Assembly (NCBI GenBank): GCA_947477745.1
Contig: CANJUF010000020.1
Location: 1 to 56,510, forward strand
Length of the DNA stretch: 56,510 bases
Source: Sphingomonadaceae bacterium
GTDB lineage: Bacteria > Pseudomonadota > Alphaproteobacteria > Sphingomonadales > Sphingomonadaceae
Reading direction: 5' to 3'
Shown here: piece by piece, positions 41,001 to 49,830 of the stretch
Layout: each line of letters starts with the position of its first letter
Numbering within the stretch: the stretch's first letter is position 1
Notes under the pieces: model-generated
Database searches by the model: none
The model's input: the letters and a program-made list of their open reading frames with translations, nothing else
Told to the model about the DNA's origin: nothing
Translations under genes and position numbers: made by a program

Positions 41001-43448
41001 ATGCCAGTTGCCCCGGAAGCCCGCGCCGCAGGTCCGCTTTCGCGCTTTCGCGTGCTCGATCTCAGCGACGAGCGCGGCATCATGGCGGGTTTTCTGCTGG
41101 CGCAGCTTGGCGCGCAAGTGATTCACGTTGAGCCGCCGGAAGGATCGAGCGCAAGGCGCATGCCGCCCTTCGATGAGCGCACCGGTCATGAAGGCGGATC
41201 GCTGTTCTGGCAGGCGTTTGCCGCTGGCACGCAAAGCATCGCGCTCGCGATGGATAGCACCGAAGGACGAGCGCGACTGGGCGAACTGGCGGCGGGTGCG
41301 GATGTCCTGATCGCATCGGGCGCGGTTGAACTCGATCTTGAGGCCCTGCGCACGGCCAACCCGCGCCTCGTCACTGTCAGCATTTCCGCATTCGGACCCG
41401 ATGGGCCGAAAGCGGGTTATGCCGCCAGCGATCTCACCGTTTGGGCTTCGGCCGGACCGCTTGCCCTCACCCGCGATCCCGGCACCGGCGAGCCGCTTGC
41501 AATGGCGATCCCGCAGGCGTTCCACCAGGCGGCGATGGACGGCGCCTGCGGCGCGCTGATGGCGCTCGCCGCGCGTGGCGACGATGGACCGGGCCAGCAT
41601 GTCGAGGTTGCCGCACAGGCGAGCAACATGCTGTGCACCCTGTTCGGCCACCTTGCCGCGCCGGTCGGCCACGAAAACTACGCGATGGCCAATGCCGGCA
41701 TGTCTAAGAAGGACCTCGATCTCAGCGGATCGGGCGCGCGCACCAACAAGACTTTCTGGCAAGTGCGCGACGGCACCGTCGAAATGCACATCGGCATCGG
41801 CACGGCGGCGGGGCGCTTCTCGAACGCGCTGTTCAAATGGCTCGGTTCGATCGGCGAATGCCCAGAGGAGTTTGCCGGATGGGACTGGGTCACGGTGCCC
41901 GACAAGATCCGCGAGAGCGCGCTTTCTATGGACGATGTCGAGCGTGCCCGCGCCCATGTCGAGCCGGTGCTCGCACGCTACACCAAGAACGAGATGACCC
42001 AGATCGCCGAGCAGAACGGGCTGATGCTCGCACCGATCCTGACCACGGCGGACCTGATGGAAAGCCCGCAATTGCTGGCGCGCGCGTTCTTTGCCGACGT
42101 GGCGGACAGCGGCGACGCCTTGAAGCTGCCATCGCCGTTCAGCGGCGCAGGCGGAGGCAAAGGCAGTGTGCCGAGAGCGCCGCGGCTTGGCGAGCACCGC
42201 GACCTCGCTCCCCTGCCCCGGACAAATGCGAGCGTTCCAGCGGCCAGCCGCCCGCTCGAGGGCCTCAAGGTGCTCGATCTCGCGTGGGTCATCGCCGGGC
42301 CGCTGGTCGGGCGCACGCTTGCTGATTTCGGCGCCACGGTGATTCGAGTCGAAAGCTCTAGGCGCGTCGATACCGCGCGCGTGCTCGGCCCGTTCCCCGG
42401 CGGCGAGTTCAATCCGCAGGCATCAGCCGCCTTCGAAAGCTGCAACCTCGGCAAGCTCGGCCTCTCGCTTGATCTGAGCCGCGAGGAGGCGCGCGAGACG
42501 GTGCGCGATCTCGCGCGCTGGGCTGACGTGGTGGTCGAATCGTTCCTGCCCGGCCAGATGGAGAAGTTCGGCCTGGACTATGAAACGCTCAGGCAGATCA
42601 ACCCGGGCCTCATCATGCTCAGTTCCTCGCTCACCGGCCAGACCGGACCGACCGCGCGGCTACCCGGCTTCGGCAATATCGGCGCGGCGCTTTCGGGCAT
42701 GAAGCAGATGATCGTCGCCGCAGACGGCACGCCGCTTGGACCTTATGGTCCCTATACCGACTATATCGCGCCGCGTTTCGCGCTGATGGCGCTGCTGTCC
42801 GCGCTCGATCAGCGGCAGCGCACCGGCGAGGGCGGTCATCTCGACATTTCGCAGACCGAAACCGCCGTTACCATGCTTGCGCCGCAACTGCTCGATTATC
42901 AGGTCAACGGCCGGGTGGCCCGCGCAAAGGGCAACCGCGACGACAGGTTCGCACTCAGCGGCGTGCTGCGCTGCGCGGGCGAGGACAAGTGGATCGCGCT
43001 GACGGTGCGCGATGACGAGGAATGGGCGCTGCTTGCCGGGCTGATCGGCGGCGCGGCGCTTGATGCGCGATTTGCGGTGCTCGCCGGGCGCAAGGCGCAC
43101 GAGGATGAGCTTGAGCGCATCGTCGAGGACTGGACCAGGGCGCGTTCGCCGGCTGAGGCAGAAGCCGCGCTGCAAGCGATCGGCGTGCCTGCACACCGGG
43201 TTTCCGATACTTACGATATCAAGGCCGATCCGCAGATCGCCCACCGGGGGGCACTGCTCAAGGTGGCGCACCCGATCGCTGGCGAGACGGCGGTCGACGC
43301 CTCGCGCTTCAACTTGTCGGCCAGTCCGCCCCGCTATGTCCGCCATGCCCCCCGCTTCGGGGAAGACAACGACCATGTGCTTGCCGAAGTGCTGCGCTAT
43401 CCGCCCGAGCGGATCGAAATGCTACGGCAAAGCGGCGCACTGGTCTGA
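41001..43448 (+). CDS. Double-length CaiB/BaiF-type CoA transferase
   Basis: The 815-residue protein contains two class III CoA-transferase domains in tandem. The first (about 1-400) starts LSRFRVLDLSDERG and the second (about 413-815) starts LEGLKVLDLAWVIAGPLVGRTLADFG. The second keeps the full family order (SGYG/SSLTGQTGP, GGHLDISQTE, LSGVLRC). In the first, the corresponding segment reads QHVEVAAQASN with no acidic residue after the strand. One domain may be structural, giving a covalently linked pseudo-dimer. The enzyme would move CoA between acids, activating the substrate of the next genes. Confidence 0.85.
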   Translation: MPVAPEARAAGPLSRFRVLDLSDERGIMAGFLLAQLGAQVIHVEPPEGSSARRMPPFDERTGHEGGSLFWQAFAAGTQSIALAMDSTEGRARLGELAAGADVLIASGAVELDLEALRTANPRLVTVSISAFGPDGPKAGYAASDLTVWASAGPLALTRDPGTGEPLAMAIPQAFHQAAMDGACGALMALAARGDDGPGQHVEVAAQASNMLCTLFGHLAAPVGHENYAMANAGMSKKDLDLSGSGARTNKTFWQVRDGTVEMHIGIGTAAGRFSNALFKWLGSIGECPEEFAGWDWVTVPDKIRESALSMDDVERARAHVEPVLARYTKNEMTQIAEQNGLMLAPILTTADLMESPQLLARAFFADVADSGDALKLPSPFSGAGGGKGSVPRAPRLGEHRDLAPLPRTNASVPAASRPLEGLKVLDLAWVIAGPLVGRTLADFGATVIRVESSRRVDTARVLGPFPGGEFNPQASAAFESCNLGKLGLSLDLSREEARETVRDLARWADVVVESFLPGQMEKFGLDYETLRQINPGLIMLSSSLTGQTGPTARLPGFGNIGAALSGMKQMIVAADGTPLGPYGPYTDYIAPRFALMALLSALDQRQRTGEGGHLDISQTETAVTMLAPQLLDYQVNGRVARAKGNRDDRFALSGVLRCAGEDKWIALTVRDDEEWALLAGLIGGAALDARFAVLAGRKAHEDELERIVEDWTRARSPAEAEAALQAIGVPAHRVSDTYDIKADPQIAHRGALLKVAHPIAGETAVDASRFNLSASPPRYVRHAPRFGEDNDHVLAEVLRYPPERIEMLRQSGALV

Positions 43449-43479
43449 TCGCGGCAGGCACAGAAGGAGAATATCGCAA

Positions 43480-44595
43480 GTGGACGTCGTCCTTTCCGAG
43501 AACCAGACCCTGCTGCAGCAGGCGACGCGGCGCTTCGTCGAGCAGGAGCATCCGGTCGTGCAGACGCGCCGGCTGGCCGATGCGAAGGCGGCCTTTCCTG
43601 CCGAAACATGGACGCAATGCGCCGCGCAGGGCTGGGTCGCGCTGTTCGTCCCCGAGCAGCACGGCGGCATGGCGGGCGAGGCGGAAGGCGCGGTCGATGC
43701 CGCGATCGTCGCCGAGGAGCTTGGGCGGCAGGTGTTCGCAGGGCCGTTCGCCAGCAATGCGGTCGCCGCCTTTGCCATTGCCAATGCGGGTTCGGATGCG
43801 CAGCGAGCGCAGTTCCTGCCCGGCCTCGCCTCGGGCGAGATGCAGGCGGCATGGTGCTTTGCCGGAACCGGGCCGCAGGCGGGTCTCGAACCGGGCGCGC
43901 TGACCGTTTCCGACAATCGCTTCAGTGGCTCAGCCGGCTTCGTCGAGAACGGCGCCAATGCCGGATTGCTGCTGGTCACCGCGCGCGATGGACAGGGCCT
44001 GTCGCAGTTCGTAATCCCTGCCGATCATCCCGGCGTGAGCGTGGAGCCGCTGCGCTCGCTCGATCTCGGGCGCGGCTATGCGACGGTGCGCTTCGACGGC
44101 GTGTCGGTCGATAATGGTGCGCTGCTCGGCCAATCCGGCGCTCCTGGCGGCAACTTCGAACGCCAGCTCCAGCTCGCGCTCGTCCTGCAATGCGCCGAGA
44201 CTATCGGCCTGATCGACCGCGCCTTCGAATTCACGCTAGAATGGGTGCGACAGCGCCACGCCTTCGGGCGCCCAATCGGTTCTTTCCAGGCACTGAAGCA
44301 CCGGCTTGCCGACCATACCGCCGAGTTCGAGGCGGCGAAGGCCGCCGTCGCCTACGCGGCCAAGGCGGTTCACAGCAGTGCCAGCGACGCCGCGATTGCC
44401 GTTTCCATCGCCAAGAGCCAGTGCGGCAAGCAAGGCGTCGAGATCATTCGGGACTGCGTGCAGATGCACGGCGGCATCGGCCTCACCTGGGAGCACGACC
44501 TGCACTTCTACCTGCGCCGCGCGGTCGCCAACCAGTCGCTGCTGGGAACGCCTGCCATGCATCATGAACGCATCGCCGCTCTGGCCGGCTTGTGA
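43480..44595 (+). CDS. Acyl-CoA dehydrogenase, likely smaller subunit of a heteromeric pair
   Basis: The 371-residue ACAD-fold protein has RQRHAFGRPIGSFQALKHRLADH and QMHGGIGLTWEHDLHFYLRRA. The TWEHDLHFYLRRA segment is typical of the partner subunits in alpha2-beta2 acyl-CoA dehydrogenases known from steroid side-chain and ring degradation. The usual GSG-D substrate loop is replaced (CFAGTGPQAG). The start is GTG 43480 with AAGGAGA nine bases upstream. A larger ACAD follows after ten bases. The pair could act on a cyclic or steroid-like acyl-CoA. Confidence 0.83.
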   Translation: MDVVLSENQTLLQQATRRFVEQEHPVVQTRRLADAKAAFPAETWTQCAAQGWVALFVPEQHGGMAGEAEGAVDAAIVAEELGRQVFAGPFASNAVAAFAIANAGSDAQRAQFLPGLASGEMQAAWCFAGTGPQAGLEPGALTVSDNRFSGSAGFVENGANAGLLLVTARDGQGLSQFVIPADHPGVSVEPLRSLDLGRGYATVRFDGVSVDNGALLGQSGAPGGNFERQLQLALVLQCAETIGLIDRAFEFTLEWVRQRHAFGRPIGSFQALKHRLADHTAEFEAAKAAVAYAAKAVHSSASDAAIAVSIAKSQCGKQGVEIIRDCVQMHGGIGLTWEHDLHFYLRRAVANQSLLGTPAMHHERIAALAGL

Positions 44596-44605
44596 GGACA
44601 ACGCG

Positions 44606-45856
44606 ATGACCCTTGCAACTTGCGAAGACCGCGACACCGACGAACTCCGCGCGTTCCGCCTCAAGGCACGCGAATGGATGGCTGGCCGGCTGCCGCCGCG
44701 CATTCCCGGCCAACCTTATATGGACTGGACCGACAAGGAACTGGTCGCGGCCGACCGGCGCACCCAGCGGATCCTGTGGGATGGCGGGCTCGCGGGGATC
44801 ACCGTTCCCAAGGAATACGGCGGACTTGGCCTCACCCGCCAGCACGAGACCGTGTTCGGAGAGGAAGCCGCGCCCTATCGCCTCGCTTGGCATCTGGGCA
44901 ACAATTACAACATCGTCCAGCCCGTGCTTCTGGCTCACGGCACCGAGGAGCAGAAGCACAAGTACATTCCCCGGATGCTCAACGGCGATCATATCTGGGC
45001 GCAGATGACCTCCGAGCCTTCGGGCGGATCGGACTTGTTCGGCCTCATCACCCGCGCCGAAAAACGCGGCGACAAATGGTATATCAACGGCTCGAAGATC
45101 TGGACCACGGGCGGCGAGGATTCGGACATGGGGCTATGCCTTGCCCGCACCGATCCGACCCTGCCCAAGCACCAGGGCCTCACCATGTTCATGGTCGAGA
45201 TGCACCAGCCGGGCATGACGGTGCGCCCGCTGACACTGGTCAACGGCACGCAGGATTTCTGCCAGGAATTCCTCGATGATGTGGAAGCCAGCGAGGATAA
45301 CATTGTCGGCGAGATCAACGGCGGCTGGGCGGTCGCGACCACGCAGCTTGCCGCCGAACGCTCGGCGACCTCGCGCGGCTGGTACATCGGCGTCGGCGCT
45401 TCGCTGCCGCGCGAGCGGATCGAGATCGCCAGCCATCCGGTGAAACTGGCGCACGAGCTTGGCCTTGCCGAAACGCAGCGCGCCCGCCAGATCGTCGGCG
45501 AAGTGATCGCGCTCGAGGCGCTGCGCGAACTGGTCGCCCAGCGCGCCAGCAAGGGCATCGATGCGGGCACCCTGCCCCCCACCACGGGCGGCGTCGCCAG
45601 CCTCGCCAGTTCCACGCTCAACCAGCGCGCCAGCGAGCTGATGACCGAGCTGGCCGGACCCTGCGGCGTCACCGGCCCGGCAGACGGCGGCGAACCCGAG
45701 CAAGGCATGGACCGCGTGTGGCTGTTCCGGATCGGCGGCGGCTCTGCCGAAATGCTGCGCAACACCATTTCGGAACGCCACCTCGGCCTGCCGCGCGAGC
45801 CGGGGCCGGGCAAGGACGTGCCGTTCAACCAATTGCGAACCAACGCGGCGTCCTGA
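44606..45856 (+). CDS. Acyl-CoA dehydrogenase, likely larger subunit of a heteromeric pair
   Basis: The 416-residue ACAD starts with a helical N-domain (MDWTDKELVAADRRTQR, GITVPKEYGGLGLT). It has QMTSEPSGGSDLFGL, the WTTGGEDSDMGLCLARTDP sheet and ends IGGGSAEMLRNTISERHLGLPREPG. In the alpha2-beta2 class, the FAD site is shared between this subunit and the smaller one, and only one functional site forms per pair. The 10-base gap supports a complex. Start ATG 44606 follows GAGGACAAC. The substrate is unknown. Confidence 0.85.
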   Translation: MTLATCEDRDTDELRAFRLKAREWMAGRLPPRIPGQPYMDWTDKELVAADRRTQRILWDGGLAGITVPKEYGGLGLTRQHETVFGEEAAPYRLAWHLGNNYNIVQPVLLAHGTEEQKHKYIPRMLNGDHIWAQMTSEPSGGSDLFGLITRAEKRGDKWYINGSKIWTTGGEDSDMGLCLARTDPTLPKHQGLTMFMVEMHQPGMTVRPLTLVNGTQDFCQEFLDDVEASEDNIVGEINGGWAVATTQLAAERSATSRGWYIGVGASLPRERIEIASHPVKLAHELGLAETQRARQIVGEVIALEALRELVAQRASKGIDAGTLPPTTGGVASLASSTLNQRASELMTELAGPCGVTGPADGGEPEQGMDRVWLFRIGGGSAEMLRNTISERHLGLPREPGPGKDVPFNQLRTNAAS

Positions 45857-45879
45857 TCCGCGCCTGAGGGAGACTGACC

Positions 45880-47220
45880 ATGGCCGATTTCGACAGAGGC
45901 GAGACAATACCGCCCGAGGTTTCCACCATCCTTTCTGCCCACGTCGTCAAACAGGCCTATTACGAGCCCGAATGGCTGAAGAAGGAATACGCCGCGCTGT
46001 GGCCGCGCGTCTGGCAGGTCGCCTGCCGGGTCGAGGAACTGGACCATGTCGGCAGCTATGTGACCTACGACATCGGCGACGAATCGGTGATCGTGGTGCG
46101 CAGCTCGCCCGAGCGGATCCGCGCCTTCTACAACGTATGCCAGCATCGCGGACGGCGCCTGATCGAAGGTAGCGGCACCACCCCCAATTTCGCTTGCAAG
46201 TTCCACGGCTGGCGCTGGAACATCAACGGCGAGAATGAGCATGTCACGCAGGTCGAGGACTGGCACGGCGCGCTCGATGGCGACGACTTGTGCCTCAACG
46301 AAGTGCGGCTCGATACCTGGGGCGGCTGGGTGTTCGTCACCTTCGAACCAGACGTGGCGCCGCTGCGCGAATATCTGGGCGGCGTGGTCGATGCGCTCGA
46401 CCCGCTGAAGCTTGACGAGATGCGCTACCGCTGGCGCAAGTGGCTGGTAGTCAACTGCAACTGGAAGGTAGCACTCGAAGCCTTCAACGAGGGCTACCAC
46501 GTCAACGTCACTCATCCCGGCGTCGTTAAGTTCGGCGCGAGCCTGTTCGGCAGCCGCGAGGTTGGCATCCATTCGATGTTCGATACCCGCGCCTCGACGA
46601 TGCGCGCCGAAGGCACGAGCGTGAAGGCGGCGGATACGGGAGTCGACGTGCGCAAGATGGCCTCGGGCTTCTATACCTACCAGCGCGACGAGCTTGGCTC
46701 GCTGATCTCCGAATCGATGATCCCGGCCGCGCAGGCCGTTCCCGCGCTGCTGCCCGAGGACGCTACGCCCGAGCAGGTGTTCGGCAAGATCGTCGAGCTT
46801 TCGATGGCGCTCGATGCGCAGAAGGGGATCGAATGGCCCGTGCTCACACCCGAGCAATACCAGCAGGTCGGGATCGACTGGCACTTTTTCCCCAACACGG
46901 TGATCCTGCCGATGGCCTCGAACTGCCTCGTCTATCGCGCCCGCCCGCTGGGCGACGATCCAGACAAGTGCATCTTCGAGGTCTCGCATATTGAACGCGT
47001 CGCCAAGGAAGACGTGCGCAAGGTGGTCCCTCAACGCAACGACGACATCTATGACCGCGCGTTCTGGGGCGAGATCCTCCTGCAGGATTTCCAGCAGATG
47101 GAAGCCACCCACAAAGGCATCAAGTCGAAAGGCTATCGCGGCCCGCGCCTCAACCCCGAGCAGGAAAAGCCGGTGGCGAACTTCCACCGCGTCTATCACG
47201 AATATCTGTCCGGGGATTGA
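45880..47220 (+). CDS. Rieske non-heme iron oxygenase, large subunit
   Basis: The 446-residue enzyme has the Rieske ligands Cys87, His89, Cys106 and His109 (CQHRG ... CKFHGWRW) and the catalytic iron ligands His207 and His212 in EAFNEGYHVNVTHP. It belongs to the same subfamily as the oxygenase at 7422-8807. It needs electrons from a reductase, which is not encoded here. The next gene is a small cytochrome c, an unusual partner. It starts 23 bases after the acyl-CoA dehydrogenase stop with GGGAGA upstream of the ATG. Confidence 0.9.
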   Translation: MADFDRGETIPPEVSTILSAHVVKQAYYEPEWLKKEYAALWPRVWQVACRVEELDHVGSYVTYDIGDESVIVVRSSPERIRAFYNVCQHRGRRLIEGSGTTPNFACKFHGWRWNINGENEHVTQVEDWHGALDGDDLCLNEVRLDTWGGWVFVTFEPDVAPLREYLGGVVDALDPLKLDEMRYRWRKWLVVNCNWKVALEAFNEGYHVNVTHPGVVKFGASLFGSREVGIHSMFDTRASTMRAEGTSVKAADTGVDVRKMASGFYTYQRDELGSLISESMIPAAQAVPALLPEDATPEQVFGKIVELSMALDAQKGIEWPVLTPEQYQQVGIDWHFFPNTVILPMASNCLVYRARPLGDDPDKCIFEVSHIERVAKEDVRKVVPQRNDDIYDRAFWGEILLQDFQQMEATHKGIKSKGYRGPRLNPEQEKPVANFHRVYHEYLSGD

Positions 47221-47308
47221 GCGCGCCGCCTTGGCTAGCGGCAAGCTGTTCGACTGGAAACTTGGCGATAATCGCGTTAGGTGCCCGCGAACAAAGGAGT
47301 CGCCCGAC

Positions 47309-47728
47309 ATGCGCAAGACCGCCCTTCTCGCCTTGATGCCCCTCGCCCTTGCCAGCGCATCGTGCGGTCGCGGGGGAGGCGGCGAAGAAAGCGGCCTTGG
47401 CGAAACGACAACTGCCGCTTCGTCCGCAGCGAATGGCCCCACCCGCCCCGCGACCTTCGCGATGTGCGCTTCGTGCCACCAGGTCGAACCCGGCAAGCAC
47501 GGCGTCGGCCCAAGTCTCGTCGGCGTGTTCGGCGCCAAGGCCGGCCATGCGCACGGCTATTCCTATTCGCAGGCGATGCTGAACTCAGGCTTCACCTGGG
47601 ACGAGGCCACATTGGACAAATACCTCACGGCGCCGATGCAAGTCGTTCCCGGCACCAAGATGACCTATCCAGGGCTCAAGGATCCAGCGCAGCGCAAGGA
47701 AATGATCGAATACCTGAAGGGCCTTTAA
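47309..47728 (+). CDS. Class I cytochrome c, exported, possibly a lipoprotein
   Basis: The 139-residue protein has a signal peptide (MRKTALLALMPLALASA) with Cys19 in a weak lipobox context, a Gly/Ser/Thr-rich linker, then one heme motif CASCH (53-57) and a likely axial methionine, Met118, in PGTKMTYPG. It would carry electrons in the periplasm. The Rieske oxygenase upstream is cytoplasmic, so a direct link is unlikely and it may serve another enzyme. An AAAGGAG site precedes the ATG. After it, 47729-47896 is non-coding, with no strong terminator that I can see. Confidence 0.85.
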   Translation: MRKTALLALMPLALASASCGRGGGGEESGLGETTTAASSAANGPTRPATFAMCASCHQVEPGKHGVGPSLVGVFGAKAGHAHGYSYSQAMLNSGFTWDEATLDKYLTAPMQVVPGTKMTYPGLKDPAQRKEMIEYLKGL

Positions 47729-47896
47729 TCCAGGAAAGCTGACGAGGGAGGAGGCCAAGCGCAAAAAGCCCTCGTTTACGCATCAGGTCTTCAGGCCGAT
47801 CGGTTGAACATGGCGAGCTTCCCGCCATTCAAAGGCCCTGCGCAGCAGCCCCCGAGGTAGCTCGAAACCTGGGCGAATCTTGCCAGCAGCACCGAC

Positions 47897-48679
47897 CTAG
47901 TTCGACTTTGCCGTCCTTCCGCCGTCAAGCGTGATGATCTGGCCGGTGAGGAAGCGCGAATCGTCGCTCGCCAGATAGGCGGCAATGCCATGCACATCCT
48001 CGATGTAGCCGATCGAATTGAGCGGTGCGCGCGCCGCCATCATCTCGTTGACCTGGGCATTGCCGGTCATTTCCGTGGCGAAAAACCCGAAGGCGATCAT
48101 GTTGGCCCGCACCTTGTAAGGCCCCATCTCGACGGCAACGCTTTTCAGCATCGCGGCGAGCGCGCCCTTGGCCGCCGCATAGTGCTCCAGCCCCTGAGTG
48201 CCCCCGAAGATCGACAGGCTGCCGCAGATCACGATCGAGCCGCCCGGATCGCCCCCGTCAGCGCGGTCCTTCATGTGACGGCAAGCCTCGCGCATGGTGA
48301 AGAATGCGCCGTGCTGGTTGACCGCGAGCAGATCCTCGTACTGCGCGGTGGTGAGCTCGATGAACGAGGGCGCAAGACCCGACTTGCCGGCATTGACGAA
48401 AACGCAGTCCACGCGGCCCATCAGCGAGGCAGCGCTTTCAAACCCGGCGACCACCTGCTGCTCGTCGGCCACGTCGATCTCGGCGGTTTCGACGCGCGGC
48501 GCGCCTAGCGCCAGCAATTCCTGCGCCGCGACGGCGTTGCGGTCGGCGCGCCTGCCCCAGATCATGATCGAGGCGCCCTGCCGCGCGCAGCCTTGCGCAA
48601 AGCCAAGCCCAAGCCCGGCATTACCGCCGGTGACCAGCACGACCTTCCCCGAAAGATCGAACATCTCGCCCCCGCTCAT
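47897..48679 (-). CDS. Short-chain dehydrogenase/reductase
   Basis: A 260-residue classical SDR with TGGNAGLGLG, FVNAGKSG (no NNAG), a serine in ICGSLSIFGG and the YAAAK pair (EHYAAAKGAL), ending FLTGQIITLDGG. ATG 48679 overlaps the TGA of the sulfotransferase gene (ATGA), so it is the last gene of the ADH-MBL-sulfotransferase-SDR operon. It would oxidise or reduce a hydroxy group of the operon's substrate; which one is unknown. Confidence 0.86.
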   Translation of the reverse strand: MSGGEMFDLSGKVVLVTGGNAGLGLGFAQGCARQGASIMIWGRRADRNAVAAQELLALGAPRVETAEIDVADEQQVVAGFESAASLMGRVDCVFVNAGKSGLAPSFIELTTAQYEDLLAVNQHGAFFTMREACRHMKDRADGGDPGGSIVICGSLSIFGGTQGLEHYAAAKGALAAMLKSVAVEMGPYKVRANMIAFGFFATEMTGNAQVNEMMAARAPLNSIGYIEDVHGIAAYLASDDSRFLTGQIITLDGGRTAKSN

Positions 48680-49830
48680 CGTGCCGCTCCCACCACGCCG
48701 GGGTGCGCCCGCAAGTAATCCGAATAATAGGGCTCCAGTTGTTCGCGCGTGAGGCCCCATTTCTCAAGCGAATAGTCGTGGCGGCCGAAGCGCCCCTGCG
48801 GGTTGGCCGCAAGCCAGGCGCGCTGGCCCGCCTCTGCTTCCGCTGAGTAGTCGTCGCCAAGCCAGGCATAGATCTTGCGCATCTGCGCTATCGGATCGGC
48901 CATCATGTCATCGTAGTAGAGGTTGTAGAAGTCGGCAGGACGCTCGCGGCTCATTTCCAGCGGGCGCGCGATGTGGAACGCGAGCTGACGCAGATAGGAA
49001 TCGCGCATGAACGGCAAGTCCGGATCCACGTTGAAATTCGTCCGCGCATTGTATCGCAAGCTGAAGATCGAGGCCGTCGCGGTGAACGGATCGCGGTGCG
49101 TCCAGACCACCTTGGCATCGGGAAACACCGAGAACAGCGAGCGCACGAACAGCGAGTCCGATGGCATTTTCAGGGTCCATTTGCCGGGATTGGTGCTTTG
49201 CAGGATCTGGTAGACGCGCTTGCGATGTTCGAACGCGGGCCGCGCGTCGCAGAACAGGATCCAGTCGCGATAGGTCGGCAGGTTGGTGAACACGTCGAGC
49301 ATCACCGAGCGTCCGTCCTGCGCCATGAGATGCACGTCCTCGGTCGGACCATTGGCGAATTCGACATGCTGCGCTGCAAGGCTCGGATTGGCCTCGAGCG
49401 CGGCATGGTCGGCTGCCAGCATCTCAAGGCAGCGCGGATCGGTCCGCGCTTCGCCGGGCGCGGCGGGCGGAGCCACGTTGTAAGCTTCCCACTTCAGCAG
49501 CGAGCGGCGAGCGGGATCGGCATCGAACATATAGCTGGTCAGGGTCGTGCCCGTGCGCGGCGCGCCCAGCACGAACACCGGCCGCGTGACCGGCGTGGCA
49601 GCCAGTTCGGGATGCTGGCGGTGATACTCGTCAACCTGAAGGCGCGTCTTCAGGCCATCGAGCAGGATCTTGCCGACATAGCCGCGGCCGACGTCGTTGA
49701 GCATGTTGGTCGTGGCGATGTCGCCCAGCAGGATTTCATAGCCCTCGCGCCAGCTCTCGCTGTGGAAGGTATCCAGCCCGGTCTGCTCCCTTGCTGCGGA
49801 CAGCAGGCCTTCCAAAGTCAGGTCGATCAC
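48676..49830 (-). CDS. Sulfotransferase family protein (PAPS-dependent)
   Basis: The 384-residue protein has FVLGAPRTGTTLTSYMF (5'-PSB loop, 89-96) and VVWTHRDPFTATAS (3'-PB segment), placing it in the Sulfotransfer_3 family, with the terminal NPQGRFGRHDY block shared with the sulfotransferase at 35320-36501. The GTG start at 49830 overlaps the TGA of the MBL gene (GTGA), so translation is coupled. Pairing with a sulfatase-like MBL protein suggests handling of a sulfated alcohol, which is inference. Confidence 0.8.
   Translation of the reverse strand: MIDLTLEGLLSAAREQTGLDTFHSESWREGYEILLGDIATTNMLNDVGRGYVGKILLDGLKTRLQVDEYHRQHPELAATPVTRPVFVLGAPRTGTTLTSYMFDADPARRSLLKWEAYNVAPPAAPGEARTDPRCLEMLAADHAALEANPSLAAQHVEFANGPTEDVHLMAQDGRSVMLDVFTNLPTYRDWILFCDARPAFEHRKRVYQILQSTNPGKWTLKMPSDSLFVRSLFSVFPDAKVVWTHRDPFTATASIFSLRYNARTNFNVDPDLPFMRDSYLRQLAFHIARPLEMSRERPADFYNLYYDDMMADPIAQMRKIYAWLGDDYSAEAEAGQRAWLAANPQGRFGRHDYSLEKWGLTREQLEPYYSDYLRAHPGVVGAAR

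Noticed and set aside
44989..47538. An 849-codon minus-strand open frame
   Set aside because: It runs antisense to the second acyl-CoA dehydrogenase and the Rieske oxygenase, both well supported. The long frame is a by-product of high GC at third positions.
47729..47896. A small gene or terminator between the convergent cytochrome and SDR genes
   Set aside because: No frame with a ribosome site and no stem followed by T residues could be found.
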